A stretch of DNA of 64,000 nt from the NCBI RefSeq assembly GCF_003994855.1, contig NZ_CP034142.1, positions 4,402,001-4,466,000 on the forward strand, in the 5' to 3' direction. Source of the DNA: Marinobacter sp. NP-4(2019). Its GTDB lineage: Bacteria; Pseudomonadota; Gammaproteobacteria; Pseudomonadales; Oleiphilaceae. The position numbers were made by a program, and so were the translations under genes. The notes under the pieces are model-generated. The model worked only from the letters and a program-made list of their open reading frames with translations, did not search any database and was not told the DNA's origin. Of this stretch, positions 33,054-41,239 are shown one piece after another (position 1 is the stretch's first letter; each line of letters starts with the position of its first letter).

Positions 33054-33821
33054 ATGAAAGGCCTTAACGGAAAAACCGTCATCATTACCGGCGGCGGGGG
33101 CGGCATCGGCCGTGCCGTCAGCCTGCGCTTTGCTGAAGAAGGCAGCCTGGTCGCCGTCCTGGATCGTGACGAAAATGCGGCCCGCGCCACCGTGGACCTG
33201 ATCAGCGAAGCCGGCGGCAAGGCCCACGCCTACGCCGCCGACATCACCGATTACGCCGCCATTACCGACACCGTGGCCGCCATCGAGAATGATCTGGGCA
33301 CTCCCACGGTGTTGGTCAACAACGCCGGTTTCGACCGCTTCATGCCGTTCCTGAAAACCGAGCCCAAACTCTGGGAGCAGTTGATTGCAGTCAACCTCAC
33401 TGGCGCCCTGAACATGCACCACGTGGTACTGCCGAAAATGATCAGCGCCGGCGGTGGCAAGGTCATCAACATTGCCTCCGACGCCGCCCGGGTGGGTTCC
33501 TCCGGCGAATCCGTCTACGCCGCCTGCAAGGCCGGTCTGGTGGGCTTCAGCAAGACCGTGGCGCGGGAACTGGCCACCAAAAATGTATGCCTGAATGTGG
33601 TCTGCCCCGGGCCTACCGACACCGCGCTGCTCAAGGGGGTGGCGGAAACCGCCTCCAACCCGGAAAAGCTGCTGGAAGCCTTCCGCAACGCCGTGCCCAT
33701 GAAGCGCCTGGCCCAGCCGGAAGACTACCCAGGCATCATCGCGCTGCTCGCCAGTGACGACGCCAATTTCATTACCGGGCAGGTCATCAGTGTGTCCGGC
33801 GGCCTGACCATGGCCGGTTAA
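33054..33821 (+). CDS. badH: 2-hydroxycyclohexanecarboxyl-CoA dehydrogenase
   Basis: A 255-residue short-chain dehydrogenase. The NAD-binding GGGGGIG is at 13-19, NNAG at 89-92, and the catalytic Ser142, Tyr155 and Lys159 are in place. It should oxidise 2-hydroxycyclohexanecarboxyl-CoA to the 2-keto form. ATG 33054 follows an AGGAG site. It lies 38 bases after aliA and 31 before badI, in one operon. The 3-ketoacyl-ACP reductase-like fold means function is drawn from context and overall resemblance to BadH. Confidence 0.9.
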   Translation: MKGLNGKTVIITGGGGGIGRAVSLRFAEEGSLVAVLDRDENAARATVDLISEAGGKAHAYAADITDYAAITDTVAAIENDLGTPTVLVNNAGFDRFMPFLKTEPKLWEQLIAVNLTGALNMHHVVLPKMISAGGGKVINIASDAARVGSSGESVYAACKAGLVGFSKTVARELATKNVCLNVVCPGPTDTALLKGVAETASNPEKLLEAFRNAVPMKRLAQPEDYPGIIALLASDDANFITGQVISVSGGLTMAG

Positions 33822-33852
33822 ACCGACAACTTTGCGAATACGGAGAACCATC

Positions 33853-34635
33853 ATGAACTACGAAGACATCCTCTACGACGAAACCAACGGTGTTGCCACC
33901 ATCACCATCAACCGCCCGGAGCGCTACAACGCCTTCCGTGGCCAGACCTGCATGGAACTGCTGGACGCCTTCAACCGCGCCGGCTGGAACAAGGACATCG
34001 GCGTCATCGTGTTCACCGGCGCCGGCGACAAAGCCTTCTGCACCGGCGGCGACCAGGGTGCCCACGAAGGCCAGTACGACGGCCGCGGCCTGATCGGCCT
34101 GCCGGTGGAAGAGCTGCAGCGCACCATCCGCGAAGTGCCCAAGCCGGTGATCGCGCGGGTCAACGGCTTCGCCATCGGCGGCGGCCATGTGCTGCATGTG
34201 ATCTGCGACCTGACCATTGCCTCGGAAACCGCCGTGTTCGGTCAGGTGGGACCGAAAGTGGGTTCCGTCGACCCCGGCTTCGGTACTGCCTACCTGGCGC
34301 GGGTGGTGGGCGAGAAACGCGCCCGCGAGATCTGGTACCTGTGCCGCAAGTATTCCGCACAGCAGGCCCTCGAGTGGGGGCTGGCCAACGCAGTGGTGCC
34401 GCCGGAGCAACTGGACGAGGAAGTGCAGAAGTGGTGCGACGAAATCCTGGAAAAGAGCCCCACCGCCCTGACCATCGCCAAGCGCTCGTTCAACGCCGAC
34501 AGCGACAACATCGCCGGCATTGGCGCCCTCGGCATGCAGGCCCTGAGCCTGTACTACGACACCGAGGAATCCAAAGAGGGCGTCAACGCCTTCAAGGAAA
34601 AGCGCAAGCCGGACTTCCGGAAATTCTACAAGTAA
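33853..34635 (+). CDS. badI: 2-ketocyclohexanecarboxyl-CoA hydrolase
   Basis: A 260-residue crotonase-family enzyme, the same length as BadI. It opens the ring of 2-ketocyclohexanecarboxyl-CoA by hydrolysis (a reverse Dieckmann reaction) to give pimeloyl-CoA. Recognisable segments are CTGGDQGAHEGQYDGRG near 57-73, ARVNGFAIGGGHVLHVICD near 100-118 and VGSVDPGFGTAYLAR near 135-149, as in BadI and the related MenB. ATG 33853 has CGGAG upstream. This is the step that makes the pathway specific for alicyclic acids. Confidence 0.93.
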   Translation: MNYEDILYDETNGVATITINRPERYNAFRGQTCMELLDAFNRAGWNKDIGVIVFTGAGDKAFCTGGDQGAHEGQYDGRGLIGLPVEELQRTIREVPKPVIARVNGFAIGGGHVLHVICDLTIASETAVFGQVGPKVGSVDPGFGTAYLARVVGEKRAREIWYLCRKYSAQQALEWGLANAVVPPEQLDEEVQKWCDEILEKSPTALTIAKRSFNADSDNIAGIGALGMQALSLYYDTEESKEGVNAFKEKRKPDFRKFYK

Positions 34636-34691
34636 GCAAACCGACCCGAGGCCTTTCGCCGCCGGGTCACTGACAGCGCCCGGAGAACACC

Positions 34692-35831
34692 ATGAATTTC
34701 GCATTTAATGAAGAACAGAACGCGATCCGCGAGGTCGTGGCCCGCTTCAGCGCCGAGGTGCTGGCTCCGGGCTATCGCAAGCGGGATCGCGAAGGGATCA
34801 TCGAGAAGGATGTCATCCGCCAGCTCGGCGATATGGGTCTGCTCGGCGGCGAGCTGCCCGAGGCATTCGGCGGCAGCGGTATGGACTGCGTCACCAGCGG
34901 CCTGATCATTGAGGAAATCTCCAAGGGGGATTTCAACGTCGGCTACATTCCCCTGCTGACCTCCCTGAACGGACAGATCATCGCCAGCCACGCCGCGCCG
35001 GATCTCGCGCGGGAGTGGCTGCACGGCATGACCACCGGCCAGAAGGTGGCCTGCATCGCCCTGACCGAGCCCCACGGTGGCTCCGACGCCGCCAACCTGC
35101 GCCTGAAGGCGGAGAACAAGGGTGACATTTACGTGCTGAACGGCGAAAAGACGTCTATCTCCATGGCCGATCAGGCGGATGTGGCCGTGGTGTTCGCCCG
35201 CACCGGCACGGTGGAGCAACGCGCGTCCGGTATCAGTGCGTTCCTGGTACCGATGGACAGCCCGGGCATCACCACCACCCGCTTTGAGGATAACGGCCAG
35301 CGCGCCATCGGCCGCGGCTCCATCTTCTTCGACAACGTGGAAGTGCCAGCCGGCAACATCATGGGCGACGAGGGCAAAGGCTTCAAACAGGTCATGCAGG
35401 GCTTCGACTACAGCCGCGCGCTGATCGGCCTGCAGTGCCTGGCGGTGGCCCAGCAATCCCTGGATGAAACCTGGCAGTGGCTGACCGAGCGCACCGCCTT
35501 CGGTCAGAACCTGGCCGCCTTCCAGGGCCTGACTCATCCGCTGGCGGAATACCAGACCTACGTTCATGCCGCACGCATGCAGTGCTACCATGCACTCTGG
35601 CTAAAGGACAACAACCTACCCCACAATGCAGAAGCGGCGATGAACAAGTGGTGGGGACCCAAGCTGGCGTTCGACGTGGTCAAACAGTGTCTGCTTGCCC
35701 ACGGCCACACCGGTTATGGCGAAGATCTGCCCTTTGCCCAGCGTCTGCGTGATGTCATGGGTCTGCAAATAGGTGACGGCACCGCGCAGATCATGAAAAA
35801 TATTATCGCACGCGAGTACCTACCGAAGTGA
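34692..35831 (+). CDS. aliB: Cyclohexanecarboxyl-CoA dehydrogenase
   Basis: A 379-residue acyl-CoA dehydrogenase, FAD-dependent, predicted to convert cyclohexanecarboxyl-CoA to cyclohex-1-ene-1-carboxyl-CoA. Motifs include ACIALTEPHGGSDAANLRLK near 118-137, NGEKTSISMADQAD near 150-163 and the C-terminal GDGTAQIMKNIIAREYLPK. Start ATG 34692 follows CGGAG. It is fourth in the aliA-badH-badI-aliB-badR operon, matching the content of the Rhodopseudomonas palustris cluster. Confidence 0.9.
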   Translation: MNFAFNEEQNAIREVVARFSAEVLAPGYRKRDREGIIEKDVIRQLGDMGLLGGELPEAFGGSGMDCVTSGLIIEEISKGDFNVGYIPLLTSLNGQIIASHAAPDLAREWLHGMTTGQKVACIALTEPHGGSDAANLRLKAENKGDIYVLNGEKTSISMADQADVAVVFARTGTVEQRASGISAFLVPMDSPGITTTRFEDNGQRAIGRGSIFFDNVEVPAGNIMGDEGKGFKQVMQGFDYSRALIGLQCLAVAQQSLDETWQWLTERTAFGQNLAAFQGLTHPLAEYQTYVHAARMQCYHALWLKDNNLPHNAEAAMNKWWGPKLAFDVVKQCLLAHGHTGYGEDLPFAQRLRDVMGLQIGDGTAQIMKNIIAREYLPK

Positions 35832-35878
35832 TGCGCCCCCTGTCCTCCGCGATTCGGGGTGCTGAGACAGGAGCACAC

Positions 35879-36361
35879 ATGATCGTCAACGAATCCGGAG
35901 GCATTCCGAATCGGCTGTTCTTCCGCCTGTTCCAGACCGGAAACATCCTGCAGCGGCAGGTTCAGAATGAAATGGGCATCAGCGCCGTGCAGTGGGCGGT
36001 GCTGGGGGCACTGTCCCGGGAAGGATTTGAAGACGGCACGTCGTTCAACCAGCTCAAGGAATACCTGTACGTCAGCCGCCAGAATCTGGATGGCGTACTC
36101 AAACGCATGGAGCGGGATGGCCATGTGGTGCGGATACCCGACCCCAGCGACGGCCGGGCGCGGCTGGTGAAACTGACCGACAGCGGCCGGGTTTACTGGA
36201 ACAACCTGCAGGACACCATTGCCGAGTTCTATCAACAGGCCCTGCAAGGCATGAGTTTCGACGATGGCGTCAGCCTGCTGCACCTGTTGAAGAAGCTGCA
36301 ACAGGACATGACGGCGATTTCGCTGAACACTGGCAAACCCGGCGCCTCAGGCACTGCCTGA
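35879..36361 (+). CDS. badR: MarR-family transcriptional regulator BadR
   Basis: A 160-residue winged-helix regulator. The DNA-binding part is at about 40-110 (FNQLKEYLYVSRQNLDGVLKRMERDGHVVRI, then DPSDGRARLVKLTDSG). BadR proteins repress alicyclic-acid genes until a CoA thioester intermediate binds. ATG 35879 has AGGAG five bases upstream. It closes the plus-strand operon, and its last 15 bases overlap the end of the convergent dadA-like gene. A 3'-terminal copy of a similar regulator gene survives at 37947-38036. Confidence 0.88.
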   Translation: MIVNESGGIPNRLFFRLFQTGNILQRQVQNEMGISAVQWAVLGALSREGFEDGTSFNQLKEYLYVSRQNLDGVLKRMERDGHVVRIPDPSDGRARLVKLTDSGRVYWNNLQDTIAEFYQQALQGMSFDDGVSLLHLLKKLQQDMTAISLNTGKPGASGTA

Positions 36362-37576
36362 GGAAGACCTTTCCACCGCATCCGCCAGCATCTCGGCAGT
36401 AATCGCCGACAGGGTCCAGCCCAGATGGCCGTGCCCGGTGTTGTAGAACACCGTTGGCAGCCGCCCCGCCCCGACTCGCGGCATCATATTGGGTAACATG
36501 GGGCGCAGCCCCGCCCAAGGCACTACCCGTCGGGTGCAGACCCCGGGGAAACACTGCTCCACCCAGCGGGTCAGCGGCCGGATCCGGTCATCGCGGATAT
36601 CGCGATTGTAGCCGCTGAATTCCGCGGTACCGGCAACACGGAAGCGACCATCACCGAGCCGGCTGGTGACGATCTTGGTGGCATCGTCCAGCAGGCTGAC
36701 GGTGGGTGCTGATTTGCGCGACTCCTCGTCATCCAGTTCCACGGTGATGGAATAGCCTTTGACCGGATAGATGTTGACCCGGTCCCCCAGCTTCGCCGCC
36801 AGCGCCCGGCTGCCAACGCCAGCACAAATCACCACGCCATCAAAGGTGTCGCGGTGTTGCTGTTCGCCATCGTAGGCCGTCACCCAGGCGTGCTTCTGGT
36901 CCGCGCTGAGTTCGGTGACGGTGTGTCCGTAGCAGGTTTTGACGCCCAGACGCAGGATCGCGTCGGCCAGACCGTTGGTGAACTTGTGGATATCACCGGT
37001 GGAATCGCTCTCGGTATAGAAACCGCCGTAGTAGGTGCCCGCCAGCGTGGGTTCAATGGCGCGCATTTCGTCCGGGGTCACCGCCCGGCGCTCAAGACCG
37101 CCGGCAGCCAGCAGTTTTGAGACGTTCGCCGCGTGGTCGAAGCCCGCCTTGTCACGATAGATATGCAGGATGCCCTGCTTTTTCAGGTCAAAATCGATGC
37201 CTTCTTCCTGGGCCCAGTTGAACAGATACTCCCGGGCGGCGATCGCCAGACGGGCGGTTTCCGTGGTGTTTTTTTCGTACTGGGGAATCGCGGCAATAAA
37301 CTCGGCAAACCAGCTCAGTTTGTGCCAGGAAGGCTTCGGATTGACCAGCAGCGGCGCATCCCGGCGGGACATCCACTTGATGCCCTTGATCACCGTCTGC
37401 CAGTTATTCCAGACCTCGGCATTAGAAGCTGACAGTTGGCCACCGTTGGCGAAGGAGGTTTCCATCGCGGCGTAACGGTGTTTTTCGTAAACGGTGACAT
37501 CCAGGCCGCGCTTGGCCAGCGTGTAGGCAGTAGTGATACCGGTGATACCGCCGCCGATAACCGCAACTCTCTTCAT
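36347..37576 (-). CDS. dadA: D-amino acid dehydrogenase/glycine oxidase-like flavoprotein
   Basis: A 409-residue FAD-dependent DAO-family oxidoreductase. The N-terminal Rossmann motif is GGGITG at 8-13, followed by the DadA-type ETSFANGGQLSASNAEVW near 39-56 and the C-terminal NTGHGHLGWTLSAITAEMLA. It deaminates D-amino acids or glycine, passing electrons to the respiratory chain. A tandem glycine riboswitch precedes it, suggesting glycine or a related compound is its real substrate. The 3' end overlaps badR on the other strand by 15 bases. Confidence 0.85.
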   Translation of the reverse strand: MKRVAVIGGGITGITTAYTLAKRGLDVTVYEKHRYAAMETSFANGGQLSASNAEVWNNWQTVIKGIKWMSRRDAPLLVNPKPSWHKLSWFAEFIAAIPQYEKNTTETARLAIAAREYLFNWAQEEGIDFDLKKQGILHIYRDKAGFDHAANVSKLLAAGGLERRAVTPDEMRAIEPTLAGTYYGGFYTESDSTGDIHKFTNGLADAILRLGVKTCYGHTVTELSADQKHAWVTAYDGEQQHRDTFDGVVICAGVGSRALAAKLGDRVNIYPVKGYSITVELDDEESRKSAPTVSLLDDATKIVTSRLGDGRFRVAGTAEFSGYNRDIRDDRIRPLTRWVEQCFPGVCTRRVVPWAGLRPMLPNMMPRVGAGRLPTVFYNTGHGHLGWTLSAITAEMLADAVERSSSGSA

Positions 37577-37608
37577 AACACTCTCCAGAGCACTTTCCGC
37601 GAGGCGTC

Positions 37609-37641
37609 AAGGGATCCCTTTCTACACAGAGCGGTAGAAAG
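37609..37641 (-). promoter_or_regulatory. Hairpin and palindrome after the glycine riboswitch (expression platform candidate)
   Basis: An 8-bp stem (CTTTCTAC/GTAGAAAG, 37618-37641) overlaps the perfect palindrome AAGGGATCCCTT (37609-37620). The two folds compete, as expected of a switch. No U-run follows, so control is probably not by a simple intrinsic terminator. Confidence 0.5.
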
Positions 37642-37848
37642 CACCCCTTCCGTCACGGAACCTGAGAGATTCACGCACCGTTTCAATGATACCGGCGGTT
37701 TGCTCCTTCGGTGTGCCGACTGACGCGATCGTCGACAGCTCTTCGGAAAGTATTCACGCCAGCGGTCCTTTTGCCTGAGAGTTTCCGGGGCAGTTGCTCC
37801 TTCGGCGCCGAGCGCACGGTTGTGCGACCCAGTCTCTCCCGCTGACAC
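37642..37848 (-). ncRNA. Tandem glycine riboswitch upstream of the dadA-like gene
   Basis: Two glycine aptamers in series on the minus strand. The first (about 37761-37848) has GCGGGAGAG, GCCGAAGGAGCAA and AAACTCTCAGGCAAAAGGAC. The second (about 37642-37750) has ACCGAAGGAGCAA and GAATCTCTCAGGTTCCGTG. These are the signature blocks of the glycine riboswitch, and glycine should turn the downstream gene on. Confidence 0.93.
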
Positions 37849-37946
37849 GTCTATTCTGTTACAAATAGCCGACTGCCATAGAAAGTAGCAAATAACTCAG
37901 CTTTACAACACCTTTACTGCCACATACAGGATGTGGAACTCGGGAA

Positions 37947-38036
37947 GGAATCAACCTGCCGCGCCTGTTGAACAAGCTGCGGCAGGAGATCATGGTGCTT
38001 TCCCGGGCGTCCGGGCGCGGTGATCAGAAGCGGTAG
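37947..38036 (+). pseudogene. Remnant 3' end of a second MarR/BadR-like gene
   Basis: A 29-codon stretch ending in TAG reads GINLPRLLNKLRQEI and onward. It aligns with the last part of BadR (GVSLLHLLKKLQQDM), and the DNA agrees at roughly three quarters of positions over 42 bases. There is no start or DNA-binding domain, and it overlaps the end of the receptor gene on the other strand. It is probably a leftover from rearrangement. Confidence 0.5.
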
Positions 38037-40129
38037 GAAACGGACGCCGTTATATTACGCTCGGCGCCGAAGTAGCAGAACTCCAGGCTGTTGTAACAGG
38101 ACGCCACGTATTCCTTGTCCAGCAGGTTGTGGACATTAAGCTGGGTACTGACGCCTTTCAGGCCCACCTTGCCGAGGTCATACCCCAACGCCAGATCCAC
38201 CAGGGTGTAGTCCGGTACCTTTTTGGTGTTGGCGTCGTCCGCGTAGATATCCGCGGCATAGCGAATCCCCAGACCCGCATTGGCGCCATTCAGCACACCA
38301 TCGTTGAAGCGATAGCCGGTCCACAGGGTCAGCTGGTGCTCGGGTACCTGGCTCGCGGTGTTACCCTGGCGATAGGCTTCCGATTTCTCAAAGGTGACGT
38401 CGGTGTAGGCATAGCCCGCCTGCACGTTCAGGTTATTGGTGATCTGAGCCTTGGCTTCCAGTTCAACACCCTGGGACTGGATTTCCCCGATACCGCGATA
38501 AAACGTTTCCTGGGGCAGCTTGGTGGCCAGGTTTTCCTGTTTGATGCGGAACAGGGAAGCGGTGTACTGATCACGCGTACCCGCCGGCTGATATTTCAGA
38601 CCGGTTTCGATCTGCTGGCCTTCGCTGGGATCCAGCAGGTCACCGTTTTCGTCGGTGAAAGCGCTGGGCGAGAACGACGTGGAGTAGGACACGTAGGGCG
38701 CAATGCCGTTATCGAACAGGTAAAGCAATCCCGCTCGACCGCTGAACTGGGTATCGTCCAGCGTGGTGACAACGCCGGAATCCCGGTTGGTGTTGTCGAT
38801 CTCCACCCAGTCATGACGGCCACCCAGGGTCAGGCGCCAGCCGCCCATGGCCAGTTGGTCCTGAAGATAGACGCCGGTCTGCTTCTGTTCACGCAGGTTA
38901 CGCACCGGCGGGTACAGCGCAGTTGGTTCAGCACCGTAGACAGGGTTGAATGCATCGATATTCGGGAACGCGCCGGACGGCCAGACCACGTCATTTTCCC
39001 GCTGCTGGTAGTCGAGGCCCACCAGGACCGTGTGATCAACCGCTCCGGTGAAGAAATCCGCCTGAAGCTGGTTATCCACCGTCAGCGCTTCCAGATCTTC
39101 GTCAGCGCCGGAGAAAAACCGCATGAGCTCGGTATCCGTGGCCCAGCCAAACGCATACACCTGCTTGAGCTCCACGTCGGATTCCAGATAGCGAAGGTTC
39201 TGCCGGGCGCTCCATGTATTGTTGAATCGGTGATCCAGTTCATAGCCGACCATATACATGTCGCGTTTGAACTTATCGTAATCCGGTTCACCCTCAAAGA
39301 AAGTGTTGTCGATTTTCTGGCCGTTACGGGATTCGACGGTACCCTCATATGGCAAACCGCTGTGATACCCGCCCTCGGGATCTTTCTGCAGGTACGCCAA
39401 CAGGGTCAGACTGGTGTCGTCGGTCATATCCCAGGTGAGTGAAGGGGCGATCGCGTGGCGCTCCTCCTCTACATGGTCAAACTGGGTATCCGAGGCGGAG
39501 GTAATACCGGTCAGGCGATAGGCCACCCGCTTCTCTTCATCGAGGGGGCCAGTCAGATCAAACGCAAGACTGCGCTGGGCGTTATTGCCAGCCGTTACCC
39601 GAACCTCTCCACCTTGCTGGAATTCGGGCTTCTTGCTGGTCAGGGCGACCAGACCGCCCGGTGAACCCTGGCCATAAAGCACGGATGTTGGTCCCTTGAC
39701 GATTTCGATACGTTCCAGGAACCACGGATCAATGGTAAACGAGCTGAACGAGCCCGCATCACTCATGACCTTGAGGCCATCGAGGTAGGTGTTATTAATG
39801 CTGCCGTCAGAGAAGCCGCGGAGAATCAGATAGTCATAGCGGTTGGAGGCGCCTACCTGATTCGTCGACACGCCCGGGGTGTAGTTGGCGGCACGCTGAA
39901 CCGACTTTGCGCCTTTCTCCTCCCATTCCTCGCGATCAATCACGGAAATGGCCTGCGGCGTTTCAACATAGGGTGTTTCGGTTTTGGTCGCACCGCGGGT
40001 TGCAACCACGTCCAGCGCTTCCAGCTCGGTGGTGTCGTTCTGGTAGTCGGTTTCTGCGGCAGTGAGGGGGGACGTCAGGCCGGCAATCGTCAGGGCCACC
40101 GCCAATGGCAGTTTTGAGCGTTGGAACAT
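38024..40129 (-). CDS. TonB-dependent siderophore receptor
   Basis: A 701-residue outer-membrane receptor taking up a ferric siderophore with energy from TonB-ExbBD. It has a signal peptide (1-24, ending LTAA), a plug domain at about 50-165 (VETPQAISVIDREEWEEKG, then YLILRGFSDGSINNTYLDG and VKGPTSVLYGQGSPGGLVA), and a C-terminal barrel ending in SVSYRF. The plug is of the FhuA/FpvA class, so hydroxamate or mixed siderophores are likely ligands. A Fur-like box (40159-40177) is in the leader, and an AraC-type regulator gene lies immediately upstream, which usually activates the receptor when the siderophore is present. Confidence 0.92.
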   Translation of the reverse strand: MFQRSKLPLAVALTIAGLTSPLTAAETDYQNDTTELEALDVVATRGATKTETPYVETPQAISVIDREEWEEKGAKSVQRAANYTPGVSTNQVGASNRYDYLILRGFSDGSINNTYLDGLKVMSDAGSFSSFTIDPWFLERIEIVKGPTSVLYGQGSPGGLVALTSKKPEFQQGGEVRVTAGNNAQRSLAFDLTGPLDEEKRVAYRLTGITSASDTQFDHVEEERHAIAPSLTWDMTDDTSLTLLAYLQKDPEGGYHSGLPYEGTVESRNGQKIDNTFFEGEPDYDKFKRDMYMVGYELDHRFNNTWSARQNLRYLESDVELKQVYAFGWATDTELMRFFSGADEDLEALTVDNQLQADFFTGAVDHTVLVGLDYQQRENDVVWPSGAFPNIDAFNPVYGAEPTALYPPVRNLREQKQTGVYLQDQLAMGGWRLTLGGRHDWVEIDNTNRDSGVVTTLDDTQFSGRAGLLYLFDNGIAPYVSYSTSFSPSAFTDENGDLLDPSEGQQIETGLKYQPAGTRDQYTASLFRIKQENLATKLPQETFYRGIGEIQSQGVELEAKAQITNNLNVQAGYAYTDVTFEKSEAYRQGNTASQVPEHQLTLWTGYRFNDGVLNGANAGLGIRYAADIYADDANTKKVPDYTLVDLALGYDLGKVGLKGVSTQLNVHNLLDKEYVASCYNSLEFCYFGAERNITASVSYRF

Positions 40130-40158
40130 GGGAAAACCTCAATCATACATCTGCATTT

Positions 40159-40177
40159 GGAAATGCGAATTATTATT
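40159..40177 (-). promoter_or_regulatory. Fur-like box upstream of the receptor
   Basis: AATAATAATTCGCATTTCC on the minus strand agrees with 12 of 19 positions of the GATAATGATAATCATTATC consensus, 30 bases before the receptor ATG. Confidence 0.5.
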
Positions 40178-40241
40178 GTTTAATGTATAACTAAGGTATG
40201 CTAGGCGCTCGGATTCGTATGCAGAATGCCAAATCTATGAT

Positions 40242-41216
40242 TCAGGAAGAACCCAGATTCCTTGGAGATACGCCGAACTGCCTGCGAAAGGCGGTGGCAA
40301 AGTTGGTGGCGTGGCGGTAACCGGCCCGGTGGGCCGCCTGTTGAACGGTACATCCCTCTTCCAGGCAACGTTTGGCCAACACGAGACGACGGCTCCGGAG
40401 GTATTCAAACACCGTCTGACCATAGAGCTGACGGAACTTGTGACGCAGACTACTGGGACTCATAGCGGCCCGTTCGGCAAGATCGCTCAGGGAGTAGGAT
40501 TCAGCCGGAGCATATTCGAGGAGACTGCGTACCGATTCCAGGCGCCGGACATCCTGTCGGGACAATCCGGGGTGACTTGGCTCCAGGGTCGAGTTACCCG
40601 GTAAACCCAGCGCCATCAATTGCAGGGCAACACCCTCCAACAGAAGCTTTCTCTGCAATTCAGGCAGCGAGGCTTCCAGGTGGTGCCTCAGGCTGTCGAG
40701 CAAACCCAACGGTACCCGCCAGGAATATACCGGTTGTTGCGACGTTTCCAGTAATTCGGTCAGGAGGGCATGGTGGGGGCTGGGTTCCGCAAGGTGGTGT
40801 GGGTCCAGTGCCAGAGTCACGGTTTTCAGACGCTGCCCCGGCAACTGCACAGCATGAAGCCGGTGGGTCGGGCCAAGCTGAAGGCTCAGGGCCATACCGG
40901 GATGCAACTCACGCTGCCAGCAACCCACTTCAAGGCTGATACGACCCTGCAAGACCACCACAATCAACAGGGGCGAATGGCCCAGTGACAGCGACTCATA
41001 AGGCTGTAACACGTCCAGATCGGAACTGGTCAGCCGGAACCCGGACGGCAACACGATTTCGTTAACCATCCCTTTGGCGACCGGCTGGTTAAACGACTGA
41101 CGATCCAGGCCGGACAGGGTGGGAAACTGGTAATCAATACCATAATCCCGGCCAAAGCTCAGAAAATCATGGGCCGAAAACGGACGGGTTGGAAAAGAGC
41201 CGTGAAGTTCCGACAC
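40242..41216 (-). CDS. AraC-family transcriptional regulator (PchR-like)
   Basis: A 324-residue regulator. An N-terminal ligand-binding part (about 1-210) is followed by the two helix-turn-helix motifs of AraC proteins at about 225-320 (YSLSDLAERAAMSPSSLRHKFRQ and VQQAAHRAGYRHATNFATAFRRQFGVSPRN). Its position 112 bases upstream of a siderophore receptor gene, on the same strand, matches PchR/AlcR-type activators that sense an incoming ferric siderophore. The signal is not known. It is followed on the other side by glmS, 23 bases away. Confidence 0.87.
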   Translation of the reverse strand: MSELHGSFPTRPFSAHDFLSFGRDYGIDYQFPTLSGLDRQSFNQPVAKGMVNEIVLPSGFRLTSSDLDVLQPYESLSLGHSPLLIVVVLQGRISLEVGCWQRELHPGMALSLQLGPTHRLHAVQLPGQRLKTVTLALDPHHLAEPSPHHALLTELLETSQQPVYSWRVPLGLLDSLRHHLEASLPELQRKLLLEGVALQLMALGLPGNSTLEPSHPGLSRQDVRRLESVRSLLEYAPAESYSLSDLAERAAMSPSSLRHKFRQLYGQTVFEYLRSRRLVLAKRCLEEGCTVQQAAHRAGYRHATNFATAFRRQFGVSPRNLGSS

Positions 41217-41239
41217 GGGACTGGCCTCCGATGATTCCG

